DNA of 64,000 nt from Desulfomonile sp963700305. Its GTDB lineage: Bacteria; Desulfobacterota; Desulfomonilia; Desulfomonilales; Desulfomonilaceae. Under the pieces are notes generated by a model. The model did not search any database. It worked only from the letters and a program-made list of their open reading frames with translations, and was not told where the DNA came from. Where the stretch lies: positions 1-64,000 of the forward strand of contig CAVOXB010000009.1 in the NCBI GenBank assembly GCA_963700305.1, read 5' to 3'. Position 1 is the first letter of the stretch; every line of letters starts with the position of its first letter. Below are positions 1 through 10,142 of this stretch, piece after piece. The translations under genes were made by a program, and so were the position numbers.

Positions 1-485
1 GTTGAACGCCGTTACACCTTGCAAGATATAGATTTTCGATACGTCTGCTTTATGAGCATCAAGCCTCGGCCTGATAATCTTTGCCGGGTGGTCTTCATCG
101 CTAAAGAAAATCACTGAGCCTTTGCGGACTGGTATTTCAGGGCAATCAGGCCAAGGTCTGCCGGTCGATATATGAGCCGCCATGCAGACCGTCAAAAATG
201 ATTTAGTCGCCCGGGGTCGCCTGAGATAATCGACAAGGCGCAATCAGGTATTTTGTTCGGCCAAAACCATTCGACTTCCTCAGAGGCAATCTCGGCCATA
301 TTCGTTAGGTGTAGTTTGACATTAGACTTTCCGATTTGCTTAACAAGTTCCAAGAGTTTTTCTTTTGTGCCGCCATTCTCAAGCCAGTCAGAAACATCGC
401 CCTTTTCTTGATTCTCGCCACCAACATGTAGCCAGGTTGAGGCCGAGAGTTGGTAATGGCCTCTCTGGTAGAGGGGCTCCCCCAA
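1..485 (-). pseudogene. RepA-like TOPRIM/AAA ATPase remnant, cut by window edge
   Basis: Read on the minus strand, the first part resembles the end of a TOPRIM primase domain (GGENQEKGDVSDWLENGG). An AAA_25/RepA-type ATPase follows: ASEEVEWFWPNKIP, then SGDPG, then KSFLTVCMAAHISTGRPWP and a Walker B-like VIFFSDEDHP. Such proteins are primase-helicases of plasmids and integrative elements. A 1-nt loss near 200-210 breaks the Walker A loop between GDPG and KS, and the 5' end stops abruptly against the neighbouring kinase gene. The 3' part runs off the window. It is a remnant and probably inactive, unless the shift is a sequencing error. A different RepA-like gene lies at 19530. Confidence 0.7.
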
Positions 486-507
486 CCATAAACTACATGA
501 AGGATCC

Positions 508-3498
508 TCACTGCCCCTTGTCGAATACTCTTCTTATGGCACCGAGAAGATCCTTAGCGTCGTAGGGTTTGCTGATAAAGCCGTTCGCTCCGATCCCCTT
601 TTCAGCTTCAGTGAAACCACCTGACGAATAGCCGCTCGCAACAAGGACTTTCACATCGGGATCGATTCGCAAAAGCTCTTCGAGACACTTCTTACCCCCC
701 ATTCCAGGCATGATCAGGTCGAGGAATGACCAAGGAGATGTCGTCTTTATGCGCGGATAGATCTCCAGGGCCTCCTCCCCACTACGTGTCGTAAGAGTAC
801 CTTGATATCCGCGTTCCTGGATCATTTCCTGGGCCATCTCACACGCGGTCGTCATCATCAACAAAAGAAGTGTCTCGTGCCGCATGCAGGCATCTCTCGA
901 GTCTCAGCCAGACTCCCATAAGCGCTCAGTCGTAGACACGGGAAAATAGACTTGAAAGAGGTCCCGACTACCGGGTTCACTGTAGCATCTGATTGTCCTT
1001 CGTGCTGTGAGACAATGCCATGGACCATAGCCAGACCCAGCCCTGTTCCCTGTCCATCAGTCTTCGTCGTAAAGAACGGGTCGAATATGCGGTCCTGCAC
1101 CTCTGGATCTATTCCCACGCCTGTATCCGAAACGGTGAGAAGAACATGCTTGCCAGCTTCGGCATCCAGGTGAGTCCTGACGTATTCATCGCTCACCGTT
1201 ACGTTTCTTGTTTCTATGAGAAGTCTCCCGCCATCAGGCATAGCATGTTGGGCGTTCACTGCAAGATTGAGAAGCACCTGTTCAATCTGTGCTGGGTCAG
1301 CATCGATTGCATTGAGAACGGCTTCAAGTAACAACTCTATTTCCACCATCTTTGGCACAGTTCGCCCCAAGTAGCTTCTCCGCTCTGCGAATTTGCTCGT
1401 TCAAGTCGATGGGACGAACCTTGGTTTCAGCCTTTCTGCTAAACGTGAGTATCCTTGAGACAAGATCAGCCCCGTCGCGAGCTGCGTGGTGAATGATTTC
1501 GAGTTTCTGGCGGTCAGGATCACCTTGATCTTTGCGCATGAGCAGGAGATCCCGTAGCCCAAGATAGCCTGGAGCAGGTTATTGAAATCGTGGGCTATGC
1601 CACCGCCAGAGTTCCGACGGCTTCCATTTTCTGTGCCTGGAACAACTGTCTCTGGAGCATGGTTTCTGAATAACATATCGCCCCACCATCACGTAGTTCA
1701 GCAAGCGGCCAACTTCGTCCCTGATAGGCGACATCGTGGCTGTTTCATCATATAGCGACCAATCCTTCTTCTTGTTCACAAAGCGGCCACGCCAGACGTT
1801 TCCCCCTGTGATCGTAGACCACATGTTTTCATAAAAGACCTTATCCTGTTTGCCGCTTTTTAGGATGGCAGCAGTCTCGCCCAGGGCTTCGTCAACAGAG
1901 TAGCCTGTCGTTTCCGCAAAAGCGGGGTTGGCGTGAGAGAATTCTCCCCATTGGGTCAGTAATCAGGATACTTTCTCCAGCCTGTTCCACCGCAGTAAAG
2001 AGCCTCTTGAGATGCTCCTCGGAATTCTTCCGGTCGATTTCGGCAGCAGCTCTCGAAGCAAAAATCTGCATTACCGATTGGGCTAACTCCACATTCTCTA
2101 ATGGCTTCAAATACATGGCGGCCATGGTACCTATAGACCTGTTCCGTGAGTCGTAGAGCAGACTCCCACATAGGCCTCGATATTCTTTCTTTGAAGGGCT
2201 TCGTCTTGCGGAAACAGTCGAGCTACTCCTCGGGGATAGAACAAATCCCTCTCTTTGTCACTTCCTCACATGGAGAGCCTTTGAGATCAGATTCGAAGTT
2301 CTTTTCCAATTTACCACCGGCGGAGAAGGCTATCGTGCTTACCACTGCCCCCTGATCACGCTGCGAGATTTCCCCGATGAAAGTGAAATCAGCGTCCAGG
2401 ATCTTCGCGGAGTGCAGCACAGATGACTCGAAGAATTTTTCCCCGATTTCACCTGAGACCCCTTCTACAATGCCTTTTATGGCTTCCTATTTTTTTTTGC
2501 TCTGTAATGTCGTCGTAGACTCCCAAAACCGCATAAACTGTACCATTCCCTTCGGCAAGAGGAATCTTTGTGGTGTCGATCCACAATCGGGTTCCGTCGG
2601 CTTGCTGGAGCTGGTCATAATGTGACGTTTGGCCTGATTGAGCGTCATGACTTCCTGATCATCAGCACGATAGGCCTCTGCTTCCTCCCTCGGCCAGGGG
2701 AGGTCGGAGTCCGTTTTGCCGACAATCTGATCCGGACTTTCTAGTCCAGCGGCCCTTGAGAACACCTCATTACAACCCAGTAAGATAAACACTATTGCGA
2801 TCCTTCCAGAAAATGGACTGCGGAATTGAGTTCAGAACGGAGGCAAGCATGACTTGGTTCTTTGTGAGAGCTTCTTCGGCCTTCTTTCGCTCGGTGATGT
2901 CCATGATAGATCCCTCTAGAAACGCCTTGTTCCGCGATAGAGCCGTAGCGACGTCACGCAGTGACGCACCTCTCCCTGCTTGTTCAGCATCTTGCACTCG
3001 AAATGGGTGACTAGTCCATCGCTACTGAGCCTGCGGACCATTTCCTCCCGTTCGTGCGGATCAGCCCAGTGGATCAAGGAGGGATTGCTCCGCATCTCGT
3101 TCGCGTTCGACCGAATATCTTGAGAAATTTCTCGTTCATATCCAAGATTTCCGAACCATCCAGCCTTGTCATGAACATCCCTACTTCGGAGTTGTTGAAG
3201 AGGCTACGGTACTTCGCCTCGCTCTCGCTCAGCGCTTCTTGAGCCTCCGTCCTTACTCTCAGCTCATGGTTCAAGAGTAGGAAGATCAGTAAACCGCTTA
3301 CCAGTACAAAGCCCATCCCTTGTAGGTTTGGATCGGTGTGAGGGTATGAGGATCACGAACAAGCATCGCAAGCAATGTATCCGAAAGAATGATCCACAAC
3401 GCCCCAAGAAATATATAGATACCGGCAATACGCTGAGCCGAAAAGGAAGCCGCTCTACCCATGGATGTCCTCCGAAGGGATTCACCATACCCATTCAT
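508..3498 (-). pseudogene. PAS/GAF hybrid sensor histidine kinase, multiply frameshifted
   Basis: The pieces, read 5' to 3' on the minus strand, form one hybrid kinase. There are two membrane helices (RIAGIYIFLGALWIILSD; VLVSGLLIFLLLNHEL), a PAS domain starting SESEAKYRSLF, a second PAS (ITERKKAEEAL, SIPQSIFWKDRN), a GAF-like segment, further PAS domains, a HisKA box with phospho-acceptor His (GGIAHDFNNLLQ), an HATPase (NLAVNAQHAMPDGG, DTGVGI, GTGLGLAMV) and a C-terminal receiver (DLIMPGMGG, ISKPYDAKDL). At least seven frame changes separate the pieces, with few in-frame stops. The REC domain keeps its Asp and Lys. The ligand is unknown. It is either a recent pseudogene or a gene damaged by indel errors. 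Confidence 0.8.
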
Positions 3499-3589
3499 CC
3501 GGCGAGTCTAGAGCGTTCAGAGGTGCCTATGCGAGTTCCGACCGGCTAGCAGGCCGAGATTCCATTCTACCATATCACAAAGAATTGGC

Positions 3590-4140
3590 ACTAGATCGGT
3601 TGGTCGGAGGGGGACTTCGTCTCACCTGACAGGCGGTAAGAAAATGATCTTGTGGCAACCGCCTCAACCCTTTCATGTCGGTGTTGGACCTCTCTTCCGC
3701 CTTGGGCAGGAGGTATTCGCAAGATCTGGGACACATCTACGGCGTTCTGGTTGCGTGAGAACGCAATCACAGCAAGAGGTGGCCGGGCTCTTTCGGTTGA
3801 CCATCGGCAGACGCATCGGCAGACACGCCTGTTTCGGATCGACGGAAATGTTGAAGATTGGCTCCAATTATCAGAAAATCGGAGACAGACTCTGCTGAAT
3901 ATCATCTGCGCCGAATTTTCTCAACAAGCACCCCAACACCCTATCCCGCTTCCGTGCGAACCCGTAGTGTTTGATCAGGCGGCTGGAGATCGCTAATCTC
4001 GTGATGGAAGGCCGTTGTTCATTGCCGCAACGTTGCGGTCCTGATCGAACCTCGCGAGGTTCTTCATCGCACCGAAAGCAGAATACGCCATACATACTCG
4101 GAAAGGCCTAGTACAGCGTCTCTTACACACGTGGAAGTTT
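3590..4140. other. Unassigned region with no convincing gene
   Basis: Short open frames exist on both strands, but none resembles a family I know and none has a good ribosome site. A segment on the plus strand near 3740-3960 has an amino-acid-like composition and may be a decayed gene. It carries one copy of a palindrome (4025-4038) that recurs at 8664. Confidence 0.3.
4025..4038. repeat. Palindrome CCGCAACGTTGCGG, copy 1
   Basis: A perfect 14-bp palindrome centred on AACGTT. The same 14 bases, flanked by the same TG and TC, recur at 8664-8677. Its role is unknown; a protein-binding site or a REP-like element is possible. Confidence 0.5.
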
Positions 4141-5486
4141 TGAATTTTCAGGGTCGCTCAACATGAAGTGGCCTGTGCAATTACGGACAGTACCAGCAAT
4201 CGGACAACATTCTGATTTCCTGAGGCTTCTCAGAGTGGCACTAAATACCCTCCCTGACTATAGAGCCAAAGGACACGTGCGACCCTCGGATCACTTACCG
4301 ACAAATGCCAAAATCAAGAAGCGGCATAGAGCTTCGACTTCAGGGAAATGGGGACTGTTCGTGAATGCGTCAGCTCGTTCATAGAGTTTGGTTGCACGAG
4401 AACGCTAATGCCTGTTGGGGCACTTCGCACATGAATTTCTCGGGTTTTTTTTCAAAAGCGTCACGTGAGGCTTTTGATCGGCGGTTGCTCAGCAGAAATC
4501 TTTTTCGTTTCCGACCACAAAATTCCCCGCCGAATTTCTCCCAATTTTGCAACTTATTAATATTAAGTCTTTAATAGTAGAGATTTATTTGTGTACTAGT
4601 TATAAGGTAGAGGTCAGAATTTCGACCTGAAGATTTGTGCGGGGGAACATTACACAGACAGATTACCCTATAGCCTAGTATTGAAGCCATTTTACTTTTT
4701 ATGATTCCCTGATCTTACCTCCCGCACCTGATTACTGAACGGCAAATTCACCAATTGATTCAAGCAAATCCCGTAACACGGGAAAGGGGCCACTGTATTC
4801 TGCGAACAAGCCCCAAGGAGTAGGAATGTCAAACATGAAAGAGGCCGAAACCAGAAGACCATTGAAGAATGGAAGGAGAGAAGGAGGGAAGTGAGCAAAG
4901 CAGGAGATAAGGGCGATTCAGTTAATACCAATGGAGTCGTGGACACCGAGGCGTTCCATGCACTAGGCAAATCGGCGGAGCACTTGTTCATCTGGAGTCT
5001 TGCCAGCTTGATTATTGGCAAAAGAAACACAAGGAACTACTCCAGGGACGGTTCCATAGGCCCGTTAAGCAATGACGGGTGATTCGCTCTGCCGACCAAT
5101 TATCTAAAGGAACGAGGCATTAAGGGGAAGATACCATAGCACGAGTGAGGAGAGACTGGTTGCAGCACGGATTCATGGAAATGGTAACAAACTGGTCATT
5201 TAGAAGGCGGGAGGTTCAGATACTCGGATAGTGGCTAGGTATAACTCTGCGGTCTATAGAAAGCGGAGACTATACGATGGACCTCTACCAGGTTATTGTC
5301 ATTATCCAAATATTGTTAAGCATAATGTAGCAATTTCAAGCTTCTTGAACTTCTTTCTACTGATTCTCAAGAAGCAGATACTTTAGGTTATGTACAACTG
5401 GATCTCTTTAATGATTATGCTGGATGCTCTAATAATGTATAGTATGGATACTAGGGCAGCATATTAAAACCATACATATGGTAATA
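4141..5486. other. Long AT-rich intergenic region
   Basis: I see no supported gene here. From about 4400 the composition becomes AT-rich. A hairpin-like CAAAAGC...GCTTTTG lies near 4455-4480, and a 35-bp repeat at 4578-4612 has a partner at 11460. The region leads into the GTGTGATAATC repeats at 5494, so it may be the control or replication region of the mobile element. Confidence 0.4.
4578..4612 (+). repeat. 35-bp dispersed repeat, copy 1
   Basis: The stretch from TAGAGAT to GTAGAG, with the core ATTTGTGTACTAGTTA, matches 11460-11494 in about 30 of 35 positions. Both copies lie in AT-rich intergenic DNA of element A. The function is unknown. Confidence 0.55.
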
Positions 5487-5493
5487 TATGAGA

Positions 5494-5608
5494 TGTGTGA
5501 TAATCGAATAGGAAGACCCTGTTACTGATGTGTGATAATCAAAGGAATTTGTAAAACGGTTTTGCGATTATCAAAGGAATATTACCTTTCACGTTGGGAT
5601 TATCACAC
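5494..5608. repeat. GTGTGATAATC iteron-like cluster
   Basis: TGTGTGATAATC occurs at 5494-5505 and again at 5529-5540. A partial inverted copy GATTATC is at 5566-5572 and a full inverted copy GATTATCACAC at 5598-5608. The copies are 26-35 bp apart in otherwise AT-rich DNA. Clustered direct and inverted repeats like these are typical of plasmid iterons or of an operator for a dimeric regulator. IHF genes follow downstream, which would suit a replication origin. Confidence 0.55.
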
Positions 5609-5729
5609 TGGATTGCAATTGTGACAGTATATTAGAAGATACTCCATACGGATATGACATAACATTTGAGACATAGTCCTCGTAGACATATCGATTACAA
5701 GGCACCTGAAATCACATCTGAGCGCTTTT

Positions 5730-5987
5730 ATGCTGGAGGGTAACCCTTACCCTGCCGAAACAGAGAATTCGCGTCTACGGGGTTCTCGTTACGCGACGGG
5801 CGGCTCCCTTCAGATGTGGGAAAGCCTGGGATATGAGAATCGATTTGTTGAGGCCAATCCAAAGACAACCAACGTGGAGTTCGCCAAGGCCCTGCAAGTT
5901 AGCCCTCTTACTGTAGGTCGGTGGCCGTGTGGGGGAGAAGTACCTGAGAAGAAGCATTACGTGAGTTCATCGGAGGTGTGTACATGA
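5730..5987 (+). CDS. Short hypothetical protein with helix-turn-helix-like segment
   Basis: This 85-codon frame contains NPKTTNVEFAKALQVSPLTV, which reads like a helix-turn-helix (short helix, turn, recognition helix). The rest is not recognisable and no clear ribosome site precedes the ATG. It sits between the iteron-like cluster and the IHF gene, so a small replication or copy-control regulator is conceivable. It could also be a fragment of a longer gene. Confidence 0.3.
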   Translation: MLEGNPYPAETENSRLRGSRYATGGSLQMWESLGYENRFVEANPKTTNVEFAKALQVSPLTVGRWPCGGEVPEKKHYVSSSEVCT

Positions 5988-6228
5988 AAGCGCGGGAGAA
6001 AGTGGCCTTGGCTCATCCGTGCCAATCTGACTAAAAACCGAACTTTCATCCGTCTCTCGGCCAGGCCAACAAAGACAGGTCATGGATATTCGCTCCCGCG
6101 CCAATTCATATACTGACTGGGGTTACTCCCTTTGTCAAGAATACAACCGCATCATTGCCTTTATGGTAATCATTCTGGTATCCTTGGTCCTTCATATTTC
6201 TTTATTTCTGCAATGCGGGGAGAGTTCT

Positions 6229-6549
6229 ATGGCGGTCACGAAGGCAGACCTAGCCAAGAAAATAGCTGATGACTGTGGTTTCATGAAGGGGGAGGCCACG
6301 GAGGTCTTAGAAAAACTGCTGGAAATCATAAAGGCAAGCCTCATCGCGGGGGAAGACGTTATGATCTCTGGCTTTGGCAAATGGTCCGTAAAGTCGAAGC
6401 ATGCTCGACAGGGAAGGAATCCTAAGACAGGAGAGCAGATAATCCTCGATGCCCGGAGAGTCGTCACTTGGAGTTATTCGCCGGTGTTGAAGAAGGCGGT
6501 GAATGGATATCATAAGGGGTTCAATAGAGTAGAAGAGAAGACCATCTGA
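6229..6549 (+). CDS. ihfA: Integration host factor alpha-type DNA-bending protein
   Basis: A 106-residue HU/IHF-family protein that would bind the minor groove and bend DNA in recombination, replication or transcription. The start MAVTKADLAKKIADDCG follows a GGGGAG ribosome site; an upstream in-frame extension from 6082 has no family resemblance and was discarded. The family signature GFGKWSVKSKHARQGRNPKTG is complete, including the DNA-arm region RNPKTGEQ, and the length fits the family. A domain gene (6582) and a decayed second IHF copy (6853) follow directly. A third, intact copy lies at 37929. IHF is a usual cofactor of tyrosine integrases such as the one at 13162. Confidence 0.9.
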   Translation: MAVTKADLAKKIADDCGFMKGEATEVLEKLLEIIKASLIAGEDVMISGFGKWSVKSKHARQGRNPKTGEQIILDARRVVTWSYSPVLKKAVNGYHKGFNRVEEKTI

Positions 6550-6581
6550 AGAAAGTCAATTTTCTGGAGCGTCAAGGTATC

Positions 6582-6821
6582 ATGGAGAAGCGGAAGATAA
6601 AAGCAAAGGACGTCGCAGAAGATGTACACGCAGGGGTGGGTGATACCCTGCTCATGGAGAAGTACGGACTTACAGCGAAACAACTTGAGGGCGTCTTGAG
6701 GAAGTTGCTTGATGTCCATCTCATAAGCCACATGCAACTCTATGAGAGGACGTCCCTGTCCGACACACAAATAACCAAGGCATTCGTTGATACACAAGCG
6801 GCGATTAAGGAGTTGGATTAA
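6582..6821 (+). CDS. Small GxxDxxxMxKY-domain protein
   Basis: This 79-residue protein is built almost wholly from one domain: IKAKDVAEDVHAGVGDTLLM, EKYGLTAKQLEGVLRKL, a second helix pair ending HLISHMQLYERTSL, and a tail ITKAFVDTQAAIKELD. The same arrangement appears at 60592 and at the start of the PilZ protein at 32479. It looks like a compact helical, possibly DNA- or protein-binding module. It lies 32 bp after the IHF gene and probably shares its transcript. The function is unknown. The start is the ATG just after the run TCAAGGTATC; no strong ribosome site is visible. Confidence 0.65.
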   Translation: MEKRKIKAKDVAEDVHAGVGDTLLMEKYGLTAKQLEGVLRKLLDVHLISHMQLYERTSLSDTQITKAFVDTQAAIKELD

Positions 6822-6852
6822 GAAGATCTTTTATCAATCTGAAAGAGAAACT

Positions 6853-7110
6853 ATGGCACAAACTTGACGACTGCGGGTCTATAAAAAATGAGACATCGGA
6901 GGTCTTCGAAAAATTTGTGGATATAATCAAGACGAGTCTCATCGCCGGGGAAGACGTTATGGTCTCTGGCTTTGGCAAATGGTCTGTCAAATCCAAGCAT
7001 GCCAAAAGGGCAGGAATCCTAAGACGGGTGAACAGATGATCTTGGATGCTCGGAGAGTGGTGACATGGAAATATTCGCCAGTGTTGAAGAAGGAGGTGAA
7101 CTCTCGATAA
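6853..7110 (+). pseudogene. Decayed second IHF-alpha copy
   Basis: The DNA is clearly homologous to the intact gene at 6229. It begins ATGGCACAAAC, has lost the codons for helix 1, then continues DDCGSIKNETSEVFEKFVDIIK, with the GFGKWSVKSKHAK core and a KYSPVLKKEV tail. An internal deletion near the start and a 1-nt loss in the run before AGGAATCCTAAGACG disrupt the frame. It is a tandem duplicate of ihfA that has decayed. Confidence 0.8.
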
Positions 7111-7239
7111 ACCCCAGCGTCGTCGAGCCCGTCCTCAGTCCCTGAACCTTGAAACACTCTTTTTGAGACCCCGGGTCGGAGGTGGCCAATGGCAGGGCCC
7201 GATTTGATGACTAATGCGTTGATTCGATAGAGGAACGAG

Positions 7240-7966
7240 ATGGCAGGAGAACATCCATCTGAAAGATCGAGGCTTCTCGCAAAGCTAGAGGAATACCTGA
7301 GAAGGAAGGGAATCCCCAGAGTTCAAGCCTTCGTAATGGTGACTGCCACTGGATTAATAGGCTTCCTCGCTTCCGCCGGGCTTCTCAAGGTCGGACTGAA
7401 GACCATGTGGATACGGTATGGCCTTGCGGTGCTCGCAGCTTACGGGGCTTTCCTCTTCTTTGTTTGGCTGTGGGTAATCTACTACCGTGGGCGTTTGCCA
7501 ATCGACTCTGAGCTCTCGGGTGAGACCGACCTGTTGCGGGACGAAACGAACGGCCCAGCAGGGGCAAAGTCTTTGGTCAGCAATGGCAAGTCGGAAAAGG
7601 GGACTACTGATTGGAGTTCATCAACTTCTTTCGATATTCCCTTTGACCTCGATTTTGATGAGTTCATTGTTGTCGTGGCGGTCTTGGTGGTCGTGGTCGT
7701 GGCGCTCTTCTCTTCCCTTTACGTTATTTTCACAGCGCCCGCCCTTTTTGCTGAGGTACTTCTGGACGGCGTTCTCAGTGCGGCTCTGTACACGAGACTT
7801 CGAAGGGTTGAGCAACAGCATTGGCTTCAGTCTGCCAGTAGTTAGGACCCGTTTTCCCATCCTGGCTACACTAGTCTTCCTGATCCTCGTGGGCTTGGTC
7901 TTTCAATGCTTCGCTCCCTCTGCGGTGTCCATAGGAGGCGTGTGGAAGGAGTTCATATCCCATTGA
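7240..7966 (+). pseudogene. Membrane protein of unknown function, one frameshift
   Basis: The first 201 codons encode hydrophobic segments at about residues 33-52 and 56-80, a charged loop, a second hydrophobic block (FIVVVAVLVVVVVALFSSLY) and FTAPALFAEVLLDGVLSAAL. Near 7835 the frame shifts. The other frame supplies the natural continuation TRFPILATLVFLILVGLVF and ends KEFISH at 7966. I know similar uncharacterised inner-membrane proteins from proteobacteria. An ATG with the ribosome site GAACGAG lies just upstream. No function can be assigned. Confidence 0.6.
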
Positions 7967-7976
7967 CCGGGAAGAT

Positions 7977-8322
7977 TCAAGGCAAGAAGAGAGAATCCTC
8001 CTTTATCAAATTGAAGCACTCCTCCAACGTCAGACCCGAATACACTTCGCCCACCGCTCGGTATGCCTCATATATGAAAGATTATACCTGTCTCGGCCCA
8101 CATACTCCATTCGGGCGAAGCGACTCTCGAAAGTCGGTGAGAGGGCATGGGGTCCCGGACAAGCGTAACTCGGAGCAGAAAAGAAATAGCTGCCGTGCCA
8201 TTTGACGTGAAAGTTCGATAAGGTAGTTGAAATCGGCGTCCTTTGGGCGCCGGCTTTATGTGAGCGGGTTTCAAATGCTCATCGATAAGCTGTTGGGCCT
8301 TGATGGAAATGCTGGCTTTCAA
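7977..8322 (-). pseudogene. Conserved hypothetical protein, three frameshifts
   Basis: The minus strand reads MKASISIKAQQLIDEHLKP, then HIKPAPKGRRFNYLIEL, then FLFCSEL, then CPGPHALSPTFESRFARMEY, VGRDRYNLSYMRHTERW and finally EVYSGLTLEECFNLIKED. In order these match a small conserved protein type I recall from deltaproteobacteria (about 110 residues, aromatic-rich, no assigned function). The pieces lie in three frames. It converges on the membrane protein gene, whose stop is 11 bp away. Confidence 0.55.
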
Positions 8323-8536
8323 AAATCGGGCCCCTTCGGTTTGGAGGTCCGCGCGGAATTACATCCCAGACTTCTGCGATGCTTGGCCATGCTCCACTTC
8401 CTTGATGATTGGATTCGGCGCGGACTTTATCAGAGCATGACAAGGTAGGCAAGAGGGTTCCTGAGGCACGAGTCGCCAGTCTTGGTCCTAATTCTTTAGC
8501 ACGGATGAGCCCAAATTCATGGAACCCCACCCGAGT

Positions 8537-8595
8537 ATTACTCTCCCGACGCATCGGGAGAGTAATTCGGACGGAGCTGTCGGACGAGTCAAGAA
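8537..8595. repeat. Hairpin repeat, copy 1 (13-bp perfect stem)
   Basis: ATTACTCTCCCGA, a CGCA loop and the exact complement form a 13-bp stem. It is followed by TCGGACGGAGCTGTCGGACG, itself a near-repeat of TCGGACG. The whole unit recurs at 11243-11301 with the same order and only a few changes. Possible roles are a REP-like element, a terminator or a small mobile element. Confidence 0.6.
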
Positions 8596-8663
8596 AGTGC
8601 CAATCCTTCACCAGGTTGAAATGAGGGGTTCCTCGCCTCTCAATTAGCAGCCCTATTTTCTAT

Positions 8664-8677
8664 GCCGCAACGTTGCG
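8664..8677. repeat. Palindrome CCGCAACGTTGCGG, copy 2
   Basis: Identical to the 14-bp palindrome at 4025-4038, including the flanking TG and TC. Confidence 0.5.
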
Positions 8678-8884
8678 GTCTTTATCCCTCCCCGGTAGGT
8701 TACCGCACAGGCGACCCGCTACACGAGACGCGAACGATAAGGCACCTGAGAACGATCCTACGCGACCTTCCCCCTTCAGGCATGCTCAGGTATTCGATAT
8801 CAGGACCGTTCGAGTATGGCGTTCTGGTTGAATATATTGCCGACTTTCAGACCAAACCGAAGGGCGCTAATGGGGAGGTGTGCG

Positions 8885-9244
8885 ATGAGCAAGAGAGTGA
8901 AGGGCGAGGAATTCAAAGGGTTGGCTATTTCGAGGAGGCTGATATTGCCTCGTTTAATCAGATTGAGAGACATTTCCCATTACTTGGGAATGGACCCGAA
9001 TCGGTTCAACGCCGAAGTCAGACCATACCTGATTGAAATACCAATAGGCAAACAAGGAATTGCGTTCGACAGGATCGATTTGGACGCATGGGTCGATGCG
9101 TATAAGCACCGCTATGGTCGTCCTGCCAATGCGATCCGGACCAAGCAAGGCAGCCAATCAAGCAAAATCAGAAAACAACAGATTGACAAGGAATACGAGG
9201 AAGCTCTGGAAAAAGCAATGTCACGGAGACGAACCAGCCCATAA
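8885..9244 (+). CDS. Excisionase-like helix-turn-helix protein
   Basis: A 119-residue protein. The segment LIRLRDISHYLGMDPNRFNA followed by VRPYLIEIPIGKQGIAFDRI and DLDAWVDAYKHRYGRP has the form of a winged helix-turn-helix excisionase/AlpA-like DNA-binding protein, often seen in integrative elements next to an integrase. The ATG at 8885 was chosen because GGGGAGG lies 7-8 bases upstream; the longer frame from 8816 adds nothing recognisable. The basic tail (KIRKQQIDKEYEEALEKAMS) is likely helical. It probably regulates excision or transcription of element A. Confidence 0.6.
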   Translation: MSKRVKGEEFKGLAISRRLILPRLIRLRDISHYLGMDPNRFNAEVRPYLIEIPIGKQGIAFDRIDLDAWVDAYKHRYGRPANAIRTKQGSQSSKIRKQQIDKEYEEALEKAMSRRRTSP

Positions 9245-9766
9245 TTAATTGCCTCTCATCAAGTCCTTTTTGGCACCGGATATAACTGCCTTCAACATGT
9301 CATCGATGGCTACGGTCAATCCGTGTTCAGGGATCAATTCCGTTTCTCCTTTTCCCAGAGCGTCCTTCAAGACGGCATTCACACAATCGTTCAGATTCTT
9401 ACAGCAAATCTCTATTTCCTGCTTCGCCCCCTCTGATGAGTACGCTGCGAGAACGGCCGCCCATGCCGGGACATACTCAAACTCTGCATGCGGCCAAGAA
9501 AATCCTTAACTTGTAGCGTGTTGCCATTGGGAGTTTCGAAAAGGCATGTGCCTGGATTCTGAGAGATATCTAAGGCACTCTTGGTATGCGGATGCCGTCT
9601 GTTCCCTCGACCACTTCTCCTTTTCCCACTCTCTCTGAGCGATAGCATTCAACCTATTTGTCCTAGCGGTCATCCAATTACCAATTAGGGCAGCCAGACC
9701 TAACGATATCGCTACCAAGAATGGAAATGACGTTAGAAATTCTATGAGTTGGGTCATCAGGATCAT
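9245..9766 (-). pseudogene. Membrane-anchored hypothetical protein, frameshifted
   Basis: The minus-strand start (MILMTQLIEFLTSFPFLVAI) encodes one N-terminal membrane helix, then a charged stretch (REWEKEKWSREQTASAYQEC). After two frame changes near 9540 and 9480 the protein continues EFEYVPAWAAVLAAYSSEGA and ends VISGAKKDLMRGN. It resembles small anchored proteins with a coiled, soluble C-terminal part. It is the third gene in a row after the caspase gene and the 113-residue protein (35 bp gap), so it may be a membrane partner of that protease. Confidence 0.5.
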
Positions 9767-9800
9767 CCTCCTATAGCACCCTTTCTATACCACGGCTCGT

Positions 9801-10142
9801 TTATGTGGAGGTCAATTCCTTAATCAGGGAATAGAATTTCACGAAATTGTCTCTGATCATTTCACAGTTCCTCATTGCACTCAATATTTCGTCCCTCGTT
9901 AAAGGGCGGTATGCTCTTCCGAATTCATCTATCCAAGGAACTTGGTGGGCAGCGGAGAAGATCCCCCTAAGATCGGCTTCAACTTTTGATTTCCTTAAAC
10001 CGAGCTGTGGAGCCTCTTGGATGATCTTTTCAAGATCGTGAGAAAAGAACGGTTGCTTAGTATCAAAGGCCCTGAGGATACAACTAGTTAGTTCAAACTG
10101 ATATCGCATTACGCCGTCAGTCAGCCAAAGCCCGAGCGCCAT
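9801..10142 (-). CDS. Hypothetical partner of the caspase-family protein
   Basis: A 113-residue soluble, mainly helical protein (MALGLWLTDGVMRYQFEL; FDTKQPFFSHDLEKIIQEAP; LTRDEILSAMRNCEMIRDNF) that I do not recognise. Its start overlaps the end of the caspase frame by 26 bp, which suggests translational coupling. Alternatively it was once the C-terminal part of the same protein, separated by a frameshift. Either way it belongs to the caspase transcription unit. Confidence 0.5.
   Translation of the reverse strand: MALGLWLTDGVMRYQFELTSCILRAFDTKQPFFSHDLEKIIQEAPQLGLRKSKVEADLRGIFSAAHQVPWIDEFGRAYRPLTRDEILSAMRNCEMIRDNFVKFYSLIKELTST

Noticed and set aside
5775..5957. Minus-strand frame ending ARRVTRTP, suggestive of a tRNA-like end
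   Set aside because: No cloverleaf can be drawn; the opposite frame has an HTH-like segment.
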